Source: Burkholderiales bacterium RIFCSPHIGHO2_01_FULL_63_240 (GTDB lineage Bacteria > Pseudomonadota > Gammaproteobacteria > Burkholderiales > Burkholderiaceae_C). From it: 64,000 nucleotides of DNA. The stretch lies in assembly GCA_001770725.1 (NCBI GenBank), contig MERU01000009.1:391453-455452 (forward strand), written 5' to 3'. The notes beneath the pieces were generated by a model, which saw nothing but the letters and a program-made list of their open reading frames with translations, was not told the origin of the DNA and did not search any database. This document shows positions 37,369 to 47,732 of the stretch, one piece after another (position 1 is the first letter of the stretch; each line of letters opens with the position of its first letter). Made by a program: the position numbers and the translations under genes.

Positions 37369-37860
37369 ATGCCGAGCAACCCGACCCCAGCGATGGCGCC
37401 GTCAGCCGACCAGCGCAACAGCCCCGTGGCGCGCATCAGCGTGTCCATGCCCGAGGACCTGCTGGCAGAGCTCGATGGGATGGTGGCGGCCCGAGGTTTC
37501 GAGAGCCGCTCCCAGGCCATCTCGGAGATGATCAACCTGCAGTTGCTGGAGCACAAGCGACAGCTGGGCGACGAGGTGATGGTGGGCACCATCACCTTGC
37601 TCTATGACCGCTCGGTGCGCGGGCTGCAAAAGGAGCTGGCCGACCTGCAATGCGACCACATCGACGAGGTCATCAGCTCGCTGCACGTGCACCTGATGGG
37701 CCAGCAGATGATGGAAGTGATCCTGGTGCAGGGGCCCGCGACGCGGCTGCAGGCGATAGCCAACCGCATGACCACGCTGCGTGGCGTGGTGACGGGGCGC
37801 CTGCAGCTGATGGCCGCCACCATGCCGCCGCTGCACCCTCTGTCGCCGGCCAGGGGCTGA
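37369..37860 (+). CDS. NikR-like ribbon-helix-helix regulator lacking the nickel Cys ligand
   Basis: 163 residues. An N-terminal extension of about 20 residues precedes the RHH domain (ARISVSMPEDLLAELDGMVAARGFESRSQAISEMI), followed by an ACT-like domain with MVGTITLLYDRSVRGLQKEL, SSLHVHLMGQQMMEVILVQG and MTTLRGVVTGRLQLM. The two LHVH histidines of NikR's nickel site are kept, but the position of the E. coli Cys95 ligand is Met. It may sense another metal or a cluster metabolite. Candidate target: the inverted repeat at 32001-32033. Convergent with the deaminase gene. Confidence 0.88.
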   Translation: MPSNPTPAMAPSADQRNSPVARISVSMPEDLLAELDGMVAARGFESRSQAISEMINLQLLEHKRQLGDEVMVGTITLLYDRSVRGLQKELADLQCDHIDEVISSLHVHLMGQQMMEVILVQGPATRLQAIANRMTTLRGVVTGRLQLMAATMPPLHPLSPARG

Positions 37861-37890
37861 GGTCGGGGCTGAGGCCGACAAGCTGTCGGA

Positions 37891-39180
37891 TCAGGCCTCG
37901 GGCCAGAAGAACCTGGTGCTGCTTTCGCGGCCGGGCAGGTGCAGCGTGGTCTGCACAGGCTCGCTGTGCGCCAGCAGTTGCCCGCGGCGGTACACCTTCA
38001 GGCGGTGTGCTCGCAGGCGCAAGGCCTCGACGGGGTCTCGGGCCTGCAGCAGCACGAAGCTGGCCTCGCAGCCAGGGCGCAACCCGAAGTGGTCGAGCCC
38101 CAGGATGCCCGCCGGCGTGCTGGTCACGGCCTCGAAGCACTGACGCATGGCCGCCTGGCCCGTCATCTGCGCCACGTGCAGGCCCATGTGGGCGACTTCG
38201 AGCATGTCGCCCGAGCCCAGGCTGTACCAGGGGTCCATCACGCAGTCGTGGCCGAAGGCCACCGGCACGCCCGCGGCCAGCAGCTCGGGCACGCGGGTCA
38301 TGCCGCGCCGCTTGGGGTAGGTGTCGTGGCGGCCCTGCAAGGTGATGTTGATCAGCGGGTTGGCCACCACGTTGACGCCGGCTTCGGCCATCAGGGCGAT
38401 CAGCTTGCTGACGTGGTAGTTGTCCATGCTGTGCATGGAGGTCAGGTGCGAGCCCGTGACCCGGCCTTGCAGACCCAGGCGCAGGGTTTCGGCGGTGAGC
38501 ACGTCGATGTGGCGCGACATCGGGTCATCGGACTCGTCGCAGTGCATGTCGACCCGCTTGCCCTGCTGGGCCGCGAGTTCGCAGAGCATGCGCACGCTGG
38601 CAGCGCCATCGGCCTGGGTGCGCTCGAAGTGCGGGATGCCACCGACCACGTCCACGCCGCGGCGCAAGGCCTCTTGCAACAGCTCCCAGGCACCGCTTGA
38701 GCGCAGCACGCCATCCTGCGGGAAGGCCACGAGTTGCAGCTCGAGCCAGGGGGCCACGCGCCGTTTGACCTCCAGCAGCGCGTCGACGGCCAGCAGGCGC
38801 GGGTCGCAGGTGTCGACGTGGGTGCGGATGGCCAGCAGGCCTTTGGCAGCGGCCCATTCGCAGTAGGCGAGGGCGCGTGCCATGACGGCTTCTTGCGTGA
38901 GGTCGGGCTTGAGCTCGCCCCACAAGGCGATGCCTTCGAGCAGGGTGCCGCTCTGGTTGACGCGCGGCAGGCCGTGGCTGAGCGTGGCGTCCATGTGGAA
39001 GTGGGCGTCCACGAAAGGGGGGCTGAGCAGCAGGCCGCCCGCGTCCACCACCTCGCGGGCCGGGGCTTGCTCGGCGCTCAGGCCTTCTTTGACCTCCTTG
39101 ATCAGGCCGTCCTGCACGGCCACGCCCACGTTGGTGCGCCCATCGGGCAGGCTGGCGTGTTGGATCAGGAGGTCAAGCAT
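37891..39180 (-). CDS. CodA-like amidohydrolase (cytosine-deaminase family)
   Basis: 429 residues, the size of E. coli CodA. Metal ligands are visible: VDAHFHMD (HxH), RVDMHCDESDD (His and the proton-shuttling Glu), TSMHSMDNYH, and GHDCVMDPWYSLGS containing the catalytic Asp. PLINITLQGRHDTYPKRRGMTR is nearly CodA-like. The residue after the catalytic Asp is Cys instead of Asp314 of CodA, a position known to shift substrate preference, so the substrate may be another heterocycle. Last gene of the riboswitch-headed operon, 33 bases after allophanate hydrolase. Confidence 0.88.
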   Translation of the reverse strand: MLDLLIQHASLPDGRTNVGVAVQDGLIKEVKEGLSAEQAPAREVVDAGGLLLSPPFVDAHFHMDATLSHGLPRVNQSGTLLEGIALWGELKPDLTQEAVMARALAYCEWAAAKGLLAIRTHVDTCDPRLLAVDALLEVKRRVAPWLELQLVAFPQDGVLRSSGAWELLQEALRRGVDVVGGIPHFERTQADGAASVRMLCELAAQQGKRVDMHCDESDDPMSRHIDVLTAETLRLGLQGRVTGSHLTSMHSMDNYHVSKLIALMAEAGVNVVANPLINITLQGRHDTYPKRRGMTRVPELLAAGVPVAFGHDCVMDPWYSLGSGDMLEVAHMGLHVAQMTGQAAMRQCFEAVTSTPAGILGLDHFGLRPGCEASFVLLQARDPVEALRLRAHRLKVYRRGQLLAHSEPVQTTLHLPGRESSTRFFWPEA

Positions 39181-39213
39181 CGGGTCTCCTCGGGTAGGGT
39201 GTTCAGGTGCCGC

Positions 39214-41112
39214 TCATGTGCTTTTGGCGGCCAGGTAGTTGCGCCAGCCGCCGAAGCGGGTGATGTCGGTGGCGCCTTCGGTGCCGATGCCTTCGCAGAT
39301 GAAGCCCGGCACGGTGCGGCCGTCGGCCAGCTCGACCTTGCCGATGCCCAGTGGGGCCGGGATGCCGGCGACGAAACTGCCGAAATGCTCAGCCGGCACC
39401 GACCAGACCTCCAGCGGGATCACCTGGCCGCCTTCGCCTTCGGACACACGCACCATGCCGGGCCGCGCCACGGGGCCTCCAGGCAGAGCATAAAGCTTGT
39501 AGCGTGGTGCCGAGTCGATGGCGCAAAGCAGGCGGGCCCCGCGGGAGGTGAGCTGGGGGTTGAGCGGCAGGCCGCTGAGGTGGGCACCGCACACGGCCAC
39601 CGGGATGGTGCCGTTGCGCGCCGGGTCTTCGGTGAGCAAGGCAGCGGGCTCGCCATGCTGGTCGAGCGCGGAGAAGGTCGTGGTGGTGGCGCCCAGGGCG
39701 TAGCCAGCCGTGTCGACCGACAGGCTGCGATGCAAGCGGTCGGCCAGTCGCAGCAGGATGGTGTCCTTGTGCGCCGGGGCCGTGAGGGTGACGCCAAAGG
39801 GCAGTCCGGCGGCGTCGCCATCGGCCAGGAACCCGGCGGGCACGGCCACGGCGGCGTAGTCCAGCAGGTTCATGTGGTTGGTGTAGTGGCCCAGGTTGCT
39901 GTTGAGGCGGATGGGGTCGGCCTGCATCTCGGCGATGCGGTAGATGGTGCCGGCCGTGGGCGTGAGCAGGCAGTCCACGCTTTGCCAGACCTGGTCGCAC
40001 ACGCGCTTGAGGGCCTTGAGGCGGTATTGCGCGGCGAACAGGTCGGCGGCCGTCTTGTCTCGGCCGGCTTCGATGATGGTGCGTACCGGCGGGAACACCG
40101 CGTCAGGCTGTTCTTCGATGAAGCCTCGGATGGCCAGGTAGCGTTCGGCCACCCAGGGGCCCTCGTAGAGCAGGCGGGCGGTTTCCAGGAAGGGGGTGAA
40201 ATCGATTTCGACTGGCGCTCCTCCCAGGGCGATGGCGCGCTGCACCGAGGCCTCGAACAGTCGGCGGGCGGCGTCGTTGCCGAAGAAGGCCAGGTCTTGC
40301 TCGCGCGGCACGCCGAAGCGGAAGGGGCCGCCCGAGAAGTCGACGCCGTGCGGTGCGGCCGGCCGGCTGAACGCGTCGGTGGGGTCGAAGGCCGCGGCGG
40401 CCTGCAGCACGTCGTGCGCGTCGCCCGCGTGCAGCGCAAACACATTGACCGTGTCCAGTGAGCGGCAGGCGGGCACGACCCCGGTGGTCGACAGCAGGCC
40501 GCAGGTGGGCTTCAGACCAATGAGGTTGTTGAACGCGGCGGGCACGCGCCCCGAGCCGGCGGTGTCGGTGCCCAGCGAGAAGCTCACCCAGCCCCGCGCC
40601 ACCGACACGGACGAGCCCGAGCTCGAGCCCCCACTGACGAAGTCCGCGTCGAAGGCGTTGGCACAGGCACCATAAGGCGAGCGCGTGCCGTTCAGCCCGG
40701 TGGCGAACTGGTCCAGGTTGGTCTTGCCCATGGGGATGGCGCCAGCGTCCAGCAGCCGCTGGACCACCGTGGCGCTGGCCTCTGGCGTGTGGGCGAACTG
40801 GGGGCAGGCAGCCGTGGTGGGCACACCGGCCAGGTCGATGTTGTCCTTGATGGCGAAAGGCACGCCATACAAGGGCAGGCTGCTCGCATCGAGCCCTTCC
40901 AGTCGAGCGATGTGGGGCTCGAGTTCGGCCTCGCTGAGCCGGTGGATGAAGGCGTTGTGTGCGTCCAGGGCGCAGCGGCGTGCGGCCTCGGCGATCACCT
41001 CGCGCACGGTGGCGCCACGCTGGTAGGCGGCGCGCAGGCTGGCGAGATCGAAGCTCAGCTGGCTGAGGTCGCTGGCGGCGCTGGGGTCTGCAGCGATCAC
41101 GGGGTGGCTCAT
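39214..41112 (-). CDS. atzF: Allophanate hydrolase
   Basis: 632 residues. N-terminal amidase-signature domain with the catalytic Lys in VPFAIKDNIDLAG, the cis-Ser/Ser-nucleophile segment FVSGGSSSGSSVSVARG and the GTDTAGSGRVPAAFNNLIG strand. The C-terminal domain of about 150 residues (from roughly residue 470) is the AtzF-type domain. It cleaves allophanate to ammonia and CO2, the last step of both urea-amidolyase and guanidine-carboxylase pathways. It begins 47 bases after the carboxylase stop. Confidence 0.95.
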   Translation of the reverse strand: MSHPVIAADPSAASDLSQLSFDLASLRAAYQRGATVREVIAEAARRCALDAHNAFIHRLSEAELEPHIARLEGLDASSLPLYGVPFAIKDNIDLAGVPTTAACPQFAHTPEASATVVQRLLDAGAIPMGKTNLDQFATGLNGTRSPYGACANAFDADFVSGGSSSGSSVSVARGWVSFSLGTDTAGSGRVPAAFNNLIGLKPTCGLLSTTGVVPACRSLDTVNVFALHAGDAHDVLQAAAAFDPTDAFSRPAAPHGVDFSGGPFRFGVPREQDLAFFGNDAARRLFEASVQRAIALGGAPVEIDFTPFLETARLLYEGPWVAERYLAIRGFIEEQPDAVFPPVRTIIEAGRDKTAADLFAAQYRLKALKRVCDQVWQSVDCLLTPTAGTIYRIAEMQADPIRLNSNLGHYTNHMNLLDYAAVAVPAGFLADGDAAGLPFGVTLTAPAHKDTILLRLADRLHRSLSVDTAGYALGATTTTFSALDQHGEPAALLTEDPARNGTIPVAVCGAHLSGLPLNPQLTSRGARLLCAIDSAPRYKLYALPGGPVARPGMVRVSEGEGGQVIPLEVWSVPAEHFGSFVAGIPAPLGIGKVELADGRTVPGFICEGIGTEGATDITRFGGWRNYLAAKST

Positions 41113-41159
41113 CGGCGTTGTCCTTCCTGGGGGCTCAGCGGTTCAGGTTGAAGTTCAAG

Positions 41160-44100
41160 TCAGTGTTCGATCAGGATCAGCGTGTCCTGCCCGGCGGAAA
41201 CGGGCGCGCCTTCGCGGCACAGCACGCGGTGCACGGTGCCATCGCAAGGCGAGGTGATGGCGAACTCCATCTTCATGGACTCGACCACCACCAGCACCTC
41301 GCCGGCTTTGACCACCTGGCCATCCTTGACAGGCACCTGCCAGACGTTGCCCGGCACGCTGGTGGCCACGAAGCGGCCGCCTTCGGGCAGGTCCAGTTCG
41401 GTGTCGGCGCTGGCATTGGCGACGTCGGTTTCGGTGGCGAAGTCGGCCTGTCCGCTGGCGATCCAGCGCTCGCGCTCGGCTTCGAACGAGGCTTGCTGGC
41501 GTGCTTTGAAGGCCGCGATGCTGTCGGCCTGCTCGGCCAGGAACTGGCGATAGCGGCGCAGGTTGAAGCTCGATGCTTCGATGTCCAGCGCATACCCTCC
41601 GTGGGGGAAGCTGGCGCGGATGCGCAGCAACTCGGCCTCGCTGACGGGGTGGAAGCGGATCTCGTCGAAAAAGCGCAGCAGCCAGGGCTGGGCGAAGGCG
41701 GGGTGCCCGGCTTGGGGCCCATGCCGCCAGCGGTTCCACATCTGCAGCGTGCGGCCGACGAACTGGTAGCCGCCGGGGCCCTCCATCCCGTAGACGCACA
41801 TGTACGCACCGCCGATGCCCACGGCGTTCTCGGGCGTCCAGGTTCTCGCCGGGTTGTACTTGGTGGTCACCAGGCGATGCCGCGGGTCCACCGGCGTGGC
41901 CACGGGTGCGCCAAGGTAGACGTCGCCCAGGCCGAGCACGAGGTAGCTGGCGTCGAAGACAACGTTGAAGACCTCTTTGATGCTGTCCAGCCCGTTGATG
42001 CGGCGGATGAACTCGATGTTGCTGGGGCACCAGGGCGCGTCGGGCCGCACCGACTGCATGTACTTCTCGATCGCCAGGCGCGTCTGTGCGTCGTCCCAGG
42101 ACAGCGGCAGGTGCACCACGCGGTTGGGGATGGTGATGTCGTCCAGCGGGGGCAGGTGGTCTTCGACCTCCAGCAGCACGCGCAACAGCTCGTCGCGCGG
42201 CAGCACGGCTGGGTCGAAGTGCACCTGCAGAGAGCGGATGCCTGGTGTCATGTCGATGACGCCGGCCAGGCCTTGGCCACCGTTGAGCTTTTTCAGCTCG
42301 GCCATGAGGGCGTGCACCCGAAAGCGAAGCTCCAGGTCCAGCACCAGCGGTCCGAACTCCATCAGCACGTAGCGGTCGCCTGCCTGGCGCACGACCACGT
42401 GGGGCTTTTCACCATCGGCGGGCACATCGGCCAGGATGGGGCTGGGGCAGGCGTCGATGCGGTCTTGCGGCGCAACCGGCAGGGGCGACGCCAGCGAAGC
42501 GATGCTGGCTTCGACCAGCGCTTCACGTTGGGCGGCTTGCTCGGCCGAGATGCGGTGAAAGCGAACCGTGTCGCCCGGGCGCAGCTGCCCCAGCTTCCAC
42601 AGCTCGGCGTTGACCACCACGGCCGGGCAGACGAAGCCGCCCAGGCTCGGGCCGTCGGGGCCTAGGATGACGGGCATGTCACCGGTGAAGTCGATGGCGC
42701 CGATGGCGTAGGCGTTGTCGTGGATGTTGGAGGGGTGCAGGCCGGCTTCACCGCCATCGCGACGGGCCCATTTCGGCTTGGGGCCGATCAGGCGCACGCC
42801 GGTGCGGCTGGAGTTGTGGTGCACCTTCCAGTCTGCGGAGAAAAAGGTGGTGATGTCCTCGTCCTGGAAGAAATCGGGCGCGCCATGCGGGCCGTAGAGC
42901 ACGCCGATGTCCCAATGCTGGCCGATGTCGGGGCGCGCATGTGGCGAGACCTGCTCACCCGCCGTGCCCGAGCCCGGCTCGGCCAGGTGCAGCACGTCGC
43001 CCACGCGCAGGTTGCGCCCGCCGTGGCCACCGAACTGGCCCAGCGTGAAGGTGGCGCGGCTGCCCAGGTAGGCGGGCAGGTCCAGGCCGCCGCCCACGGC
43101 AAGGTAGCTGCGCAAGCCTTGTTCGGTGCGGCCCAGCGTCAGCACGCTGCCGGCGCGCACGGCGTGGCTTTGCCACAGGGCCAGCGGCTGGCCATCGAGC
43201 TCGGCGGGCATGGGCGCGCCCGTCAGCGCGATCACGGCGTCGGCATGGAACTTCAGCGTCGGGCCGGCCAGCGTGCACTCCAGCGTGGCGGCGTCGGGCG
43301 CGTTGCCCACCAGCCGGTTGGCCAGGCGGTGGGCGAGGGCGTCCATCGGGCCCGAAGGCGGCACACCCACGTCCCACAGGCCCAGGCGCCCAGGCCAGTC
43401 CTGCACGGCGGTCTGCACCCCGGCGGCCAGCACCTCGATGGTGTCGGGCTGGAAATGGAAGGTGCTCAAAAAGCGCGTGACCTGGCGGCCTTCGCGGAAC
43501 ACCGGGTGCTGCACCACCTGGCGCAGGTAGGCCAGGTTGGTCTCGATGCCGGCCAGGCGGGTGTCGGCCAGGGCCTGATCGAGCTTGGTCAGGGCTTCGT
43601 CGCGGGTGCCTGCGGTGACGATGAGCTTGGCCAGCATCGGGTCGTACCAGGCGGGCACCTCGGTGCCGCGCTCGACCCAGCCGTCCACGCGGGCATCTGC
43701 CGGGAACACCACCTCGGTCAGCAAGCCCGCGCTGGGCTGAAAGTTGCGCGCCGGGTCTTCGGCGTACAGGCGCACCTGGATGGAGGCGCCTTGTGGCTTC
43801 GGTTGCAGCGAAGCCAGATCGGGCAACTCGCCCGCGGCCAGCTGGACCATCCAGGCCACCAGGTCCACGCCACAGACCTGCTCGGTCACGCCATGCTCGA
43901 CCTGCAGCCGGGTGTTGACCTCCAGGAAGTAGAACCGCTCGGTGTCCGCGTCGTAGACGTACTCCACCGTGCCGGCGGAGCGGTAGTTCACGGCCTGCGC
44001 CAGCCGAACGGCGGTATCGAGCAAGGACTGACGTTGGGCATCGCTCAGGCCCGGGGCAGGCGTTTCTTCGATCACCTTCTGGTTGCGGCGCTGCACCGAG

Positions 44101-44783
44101 CAGTCGCGCTCGCCCAGGGCGATGACCTGGCCCCGCCCGTCGCCGAAGACCTGCACTTCGATGTGGCGGGCGTTCTCGACGAACTTCTCCAGGTACAGGC
44201 CCGCGTCCTTGAAGTTGGCCGAGGCCAGGCGCTGCACGGAGGTGAAGGCGTCCGCCAACTCGGCGTCCGATCGCACCAGGCGCATGCCGATGCCGCCGCC
44301 GCCGGCTGTGCTCTTGAGCATGACCGGGTAGCCGATGCGCGCGGCTTCGGCTTGCGCATGCGAGAGGTCATCGAGTAGGCCGGAGCCAGGCAACAGGGGC
44401 ACGTCGCTGCGCTGGGCCAGTTCCCGTGCGGTGTGCTTCAAGCCGAAGGCCCGCATCTGGCCCGCCGTGGGGCCGATGAAGGCGATGCCGCCGGCCTCGC
44501 AGGCTTCGGCGAAGCCGGGGTTCTCCGACAGGAAGCCATAGCCCGGGTGGATGGCCTGCGCGCCGCACTCACGCGCGATGCGCAGGATCTCGTCGGCGCG
44601 CAGGTAGCTCTCGGCGGCCGGTGCGGGGCCCACGCAGAAGGCCTCGTCGGCTTCGCGCACATGGCGGGCCGAGGCATCGGCCTCGGAGTGGACGGCCACG
44701 CTGCGCACGCCCAACGCTTTGAGCGTGCGGATGATGCGGCAGGCGATGGCGCCTCGGTTGGCGATCAGGACCTTGTCGAACAT
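41160..44783 (-). CDS. Biotin-dependent urea/guanidine carboxylase
   Basis: 1207 residues. An N-terminal biotin carboxylase (about 1-450: [23 protein letters not shown]-grasp [28 protein letters not shown]) is followed by a KipA/AHS2-like domain (from about 465: [20 protein letters not shown]), a KipI/AHS1-like domain (from about 815) and a C-terminal biotinyl domain with [10 protein letters not shown] carrying the biotinylated Lys. It lacks the fused allophanate hydrolase of yeast DUR1,2, which is the separate downstream gene here. Annotated families call it urea carboxylase; the upstream guanidine-I riboswitch and the two DUF1989 genes indicate that guanidine is the likely substrate. Confidence 0.95.
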   Translation of the reverse strand: MFDKVLIANRGAIACRIIRTLKALGVRSVAVHSEADASARHVREADEAFCVGPAPAAESYLRADEILRIARECGAQAIHPGYGFLSENPGFAEACEAGGIAFIGPTAGQMRAFGLKHTARELAQRSDVPLLPGSGLLDDLSHAQAEAARIGYPVMLKSTAGGGGIGMRLVRSDAELADAFTSVQRLASANFKDAGLYLEKFVENARHIEVQVFGDGRGQVIALGERDCSVQRRNQKVIEETPAPGLSDAQRQSLLDTAVRLAQAVNYRSAGTVEYVYDADTERFYFLEVNTRLQVEHGVTEQVCGVDLVAWMVQLAAGELPDLASLQPKPQGASIQVRLYAEDPARNFQPSAGLLTEVVFPADARVDGWVERGTEVPAWYDPMLAKLIVTAGTRDEALTKLDQALADTRLAGIETNLAYLRQVVQHPVFREGRQVTRFLSTFHFQPDTIEVLAAGVQTAVQDWPGRLGLWDVGVPPSGPMDALAHRLANRLVGNAPDAATLECTLAGPTLKFHADAVIALTGAPMPAELDGQPLALWQSHAVRAGSVLTLGRTEQGLRSYLAVGGGLDLPAYLGSRATFTLGQFGGHGGRNLRVGDVLHLAEPGSGTAGEQVSPHARPDIGQHWDIGVLYGPHGAPDFFQDEDITTFFSADWKVHHNSSRTGVRLIGPKPKWARRDGGEAGLHPSNIHDNAYAIGAIDFTGDMPVILGPDGPSLGGFVCPAVVVNAELWKLGQLRPGDTVRFHRISAEQAAQREALVEASIASLASPLPVAPQDRIDACPSPILADVPADGEKPHVVVRQAGDRYVLMEFGPLVLDLELRFRVHALMAELKKLNGGQGLAGVIDMTPGIRSLQVHFDPAVLPRDELLRVLLEVEDHLPPLDDITIPNRVVHLPLSWDDAQTRLAIEKYMQSVRPDAPWCPSNIEFIRRINGLDSIKEVFNVVFDASYLVLGLGDVYLGAPVATPVDPRHRLVTTKYNPARTWTPENAVGIGGAYMCVYGMEGPGGYQFVGRTLQMWNRWRHGPQAGHPAFAQPWLLRFFDEIRFHPVSEAELLRIRASFPHGGYALDIEASSFNLRRYRQFLAEQADSIAAFKARQQASFEAERERWIASGQADFATETDVANASADTELDLPEGGRFVATSVPGNVWQVPVKDGQVVKAGEVLVVVESMKMEFAITSPCDGTVHRVLCREGAPVSAGQDTLILIEH

Positions 44784-44903
44784 GGGAGCGCTTCCGGGCG
44801 GGCCGTCCCGCGGGCGTGTGTCGCGCAGCGGGCCGTCCCGCTGGCCGTCGTGAACAGGATGTGATCGACTCGGTGGGTGTCCAGCAAGGCTTGGGCCAGG
44901 CCT

Positions 44904-45584
44904 TCAGTTCGCCGCCTGGACCGGGTCCCACACCAGCAGCTGGATGGGGGTGGGGTTGTAGGCGTTGCAGGGGTTGTTGAGCTGTGGGCAGTTCGAGATC
45001 AGCACCCACACGTCCATCTCGGCGCGCATCTCCACGTACTTGCCGGGGCCCGAGACGCCATCGGCGAAGGTGAGCTGGCCGTCTGCGGTCACCGGCACGT
45101 TCATGAAGAAGTTGACGTTGGGCACCAGGTCCGCCTTGCTCAGCCCGATGTCGGCGTGCTGGATGGCCAGCAGGTAGTTGTCGCGGCAGCTGTGCATGAA
45201 CTTCTTTTGCAGGGCGTAGCGCACGGTGTTGCTCTCTGCCGCGCAGGCGCCGCCCAGGGTGTCGTGGCGCCCGCAGGTGTCGGCCGTGATGGTGAGCATG
45301 GGGCGGCCTTCGTTGCTCATCAGCACCGAGCCGGTGGTCAGGTAGATGCCGCCCTGGTGCAGCAGCGTGTCGGTGGCGCTGTAGTGCTCGGCCAGGTCGT
45401 CGGCGCTGTAGAAGATCACGTCGGCGGCCTGGTTGCCTTCCAGGTCGACGATGCGCAGCGTCTGGCCTCGCTGGACCTGGAACAGGATGGGCTCGCCGGC
45501 GGGGTGGCGCTGGTTGAGGCGCGCATCGGCCTCTTGCAGGGGGCTGTGCTGGATGCGGATGGCGGTGGCTTGGGGGGTGGTCAT
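44904..45584 (-). CDS. Carboxyguanidine deiminase subunit / urea carboxylase-associated protein 2 (DUF1989)
   Basis: 226 residues. DUF1989 pattern: [55 protein letters not shown] (Cys and His likely bind metal), [11 protein letters not shown] and [20 protein letters not shown]. Known as UAAP2; paired with UAAP1, related proteins (CgdA/CgdB) were shown to deiminate carboxyguanidine to allophanate. A 120-base gap separates it from the carboxylase gene. The frame stays open upstream, but the ATG at 45584 with GGAGG is clear. Confidence 0.93.
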   Translation of the reverse strand: MTTPQATAIRIQHSPLQEADARLNQRHPAGEPILFQVQRGQTLRIVDLEGNQAADVIFYSADDLAEHYSATDTLLHQGGIYLTTGSVLMSNEGRPMLTITADTCGRHDTLGGACAAESNTVRYALQKKFMHSCRDNYLLAIQHADIGLSKADLVPNVNFFMNVPVTADGQLTFADGVSGPGKYVEMRAEMDVWVLISNCPQLNNPCNAYNPTPIQLLVWDPVQAAN

Positions 45585-45604
45585 GGCGGGGCCTCCTCGG
45601 TTGC

Positions 45605-46426
45605 TCAAAGCGCGAAGACGTCGCTGTTGTGGTGAGCGCGGGCGTTCTCGCCGCGGAAGGTGCGGCAGAAGTCGTCTGCCGGTGCCGGGCCGCTGTGCCA
45701 GGCCACCACGCCGACCTGCGGCGGGGCGTAGCGCTCGTTCGGGTTGAGCGGGTGGGGAGCGGTCGAGATGGCCACGACCACGTCCATGTCCAGGCGCAAC
45801 TCGACGAAGTCGCCGGCCTGGCTGTGTCCGGCCGCGAAGTGAAAGCGTCCCTCTTCGTCGACCGTCACCTTGCTGAACAGGTTGACCGGGGCGATCAGGT
45901 CGCGGCGGCCCAGGCCGTGTTTGCCGATTTCGATGAGCAGGCCATCTTTGCCGGAGCGGTGCATGCCGTTGCGGTGGGCCTCGAAGCGGTGCTCGCCAAA
46001 GCGACGCTGCATCGTGGCGGTGTCGAGCAGGGCGCCCAGGGGGTCGTGCCAGCCCAGGCTGTCGGCGGTGAAGCTGGCCATCGATCGGCCCATGTCGCTC
46101 ATGAGCACGTGGCCGCGGCGGTAGTGGGCCGTGTGCTGTGCCTTGAGCGTGTCGGGCATGTTGTAGCGCTCGAGCGTGCTGTGCGCGGCGTAGAGCACCA
46201 CGCTCGCGTTGGCGTCGGCGCCGAGGGCCACGAAACGCAGGGCCGTGCCGCGCTTGAGGCGCCAGGACCAGTGACCACCGCCCGGCACGCGCTCGGACCA
46301 CAGCACGTGGTCGGTGTTCACGCCCACCATCGAGTCGGCGGGCAGGCGCTGCCAGTGCGCCACGGCATCGACCGGGGCCGCTGCAGGTGGGTTGTCGAGG
46401 GTGTGTTCGGGATGATGGACGGACAT
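45605..46426 (-). CDS. Carboxyguanidine deiminase subunit / urea carboxylase-associated protein 1 (DUF1989)
   Basis: 273 residues, the UAAP1 partner of the next gene. [63 protein letters not shown] and [20 protein letters not shown] mirror the DUF1989 fold. In place of the partner's Cys-containing loop it has [13 protein letters not shown], so the two subunits probably have different metal sites or only one is catalytic. First gene after the guanidine-I aptamer; RBS AGGAG. Confidence 0.93.
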   Translation of the reverse strand: MSVHHPEHTLDNPPAAAPVDAVAHWQRLPADSMVGVNTDHVLWSERVPGGGHWSWRLKRGTALRFVALGADANASVVLYAAHSTLERYNMPDTLKAQHTAHYRRGHVLMSDMGRSMASFTADSLGWHDPLGALLDTATMQRRFGEHRFEAHRNGMHRSGKDGLLIEIGKHGLGRRDLIAPVNLFSKVTVDEEGRFHFAAGHSQAGDFVELRLDMDVVVAISTAPHPLNPNERYAPPQVGVVAWHSGPAPADDFCRTFRGENARAHHNSDVFAL

Positions 46427-46492
46427 GGTGCGGGCTCCTGAAACGGCGGGACAAGCGCGAGAGACTCCGACGTCGGCTCAGCGCCTTCATCA

Positions 46493-46604
46493 GGACCTCC
46501 CGGGCTTTTGTCCCTCCGTGGAGCCGCCACCGCTGCTGCTGTCGCGACCGAGTGCTCTCGGACCAGTCTTCAGCCGGCATGGAGCCGGCCCGGAACCCTA
46601 GCGC
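46493..46604 (-). ncRNA. Guanidine-I (ykkC) riboswitch
   Basis: Read on the minus strand, the leader of the DUF1989-carboxylase operon contains the conserved ykkC blocks in order: CTAGGGTTCCG (ending the first stem), a GC hairpin (CCGGCTCCATGCCGG), CTGGTCCGAGAG, a variable P3 arm, and ACGGAGGGACAAAAGCCC followed by GGGAGG. These are the guanidine-binding core of the class I aptamer. The aptamer ends about 66 bases before the first start codon, leaving room for an expression platform. Induction by guanidine is expected from the known class. Confidence 0.93.
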
Positions 46605-46681
46605 TCATTCAGCCTGGATGCGGCGACCGCGGTCCGAGCTGCTCTCGCAAAGAGATCTGCAAGTTCGGTGCCAGGGTTGCG

Positions 46682-47560
46682 TCAGCCAGGTGGGTGGTGT
46701 TTTGCACCAACACTGTGCGCGGCGCTGACGCGGGCCGTCGGCCACGCGCTCGTGTCCACGCGGTAGAAGGCCAGCAACTCCTCGAACAGCGCCGGGTGGT
46801 GGGCGCGCAACTCGGGGCCCTGCTCGAAGAAGGCCTCCGTCACCACCGCGAAGAACTCCACCGGGTCGCTGGCGCCATAGGGGTCGAGGAAGGTGTCCTC
46901 TTCGCCCCGTTCCAGGGCGGTCACCAGGGACTCGAACTCCGCCTGCATCACGCGCGACCAGCTTGCCTGTCGCTCGGGGTTGGCCAGCGCCGGGGTGCCA
47001 TCGGTCAGCCCTGTCTCGGAGTCGAGCTGGTGCGCGAACTCGTGGATCACCACGTTCCAGCCGTCGTGCGGGTCGGCGGCGCCCGTGAGCACGTCTTCCC
47101 ACGACAGGATGACCTGGCCTTCCTGCCATGACTCACCCGCCCGCCAGTCTCGTCCGGACTGAACCACACCGATGTCGTCGGTGTGCTCGATGTCGACCCC
47201 GAAGGCGCTGGGGTAGACCAGCACCTGCCTGAGCGCAGGGAAATAGTCGGTCGGGCGGTTGAGCAGCAGCAGGCAGGCCTGTGCCGCGATGGTCACGCGC
47301 ACCTCGTCATCGATGACCTGGCCCTGGCAGCCGACGAATGCCTTCTCGGCCAGGAAGACCTGGATGTGACGACGCAGTTGCATCTGCAGGTCGGCCGGCA
47401 GGCTGGCGGCCAGGGGCACGCTGCGACGGATGATGGCCCGCCAGGCCGGGGGGAAAGCCTCGGCCTGCTGGCGCTCGCGACGCTGGCTGACCAGGCGTGG
47501 CTGCCAGATGAACCACGCGATGAGCAGCAATGCCAGGACGGTGACGATCAGGATGGGCAA
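46682..47560 (-). CDS. mtfA: Zinc-dependent peptidase MtfA family
   Basis: 292 residues. One N-terminal membrane segment (ILIVTVLALLLIAWFIW), then a cytoplasmic gluzincin domain with the zinc motif HEFAH at about residues 171-175 and the third-ligand region VEFFAVVTEAFFEQ. In E. coli MtfA modulates the glucose PTS through Mlc and has peptidase activity. RRPxDYFP and VYPSAF are family signatures. It is divergent from the GGDEF/EAL gene. Confidence 0.93.
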   Translation of the reverse strand: MPILIVTVLALLLIAWFIWQPRLVSQRRERQQAEAFPPAWRAIIRRSVPLAASLPADLQMQLRRHIQVFLAEKAFVGCQGQVIDDEVRVTIAAQACLLLLNRPTDYFPALRQVLVYPSAFGVDIEHTDDIGVVQSGRDWRAGESWQEGQVILSWEDVLTGAADPHDGWNVVIHEFAHQLDSETGLTDGTPALANPERQASWSRVMQAEFESLVTALERGEEDTFLDPYGASDPVEFFAVVTEAFFEQGPELRAHHPALFEELLAFYRVDTSAWPTARVSAAHSVGAKHHPPG

Positions 47561-47732
47561 GGTGAAGCTGAGCGAGGAGCGGGCAGGGCGGTCTCAAGGA
47601 TACACAGCAGCAGGCCGGGGACCGGGTGTGGCGCCTTGCACGAAATCAGGGCATGCTTGTGTTTACCGGTGCTGTTTGGGGGTTTCAAACCGGGCAGGAT
47701 TCCTAGAATCGGTGCATTTTCCGCCACTGACC

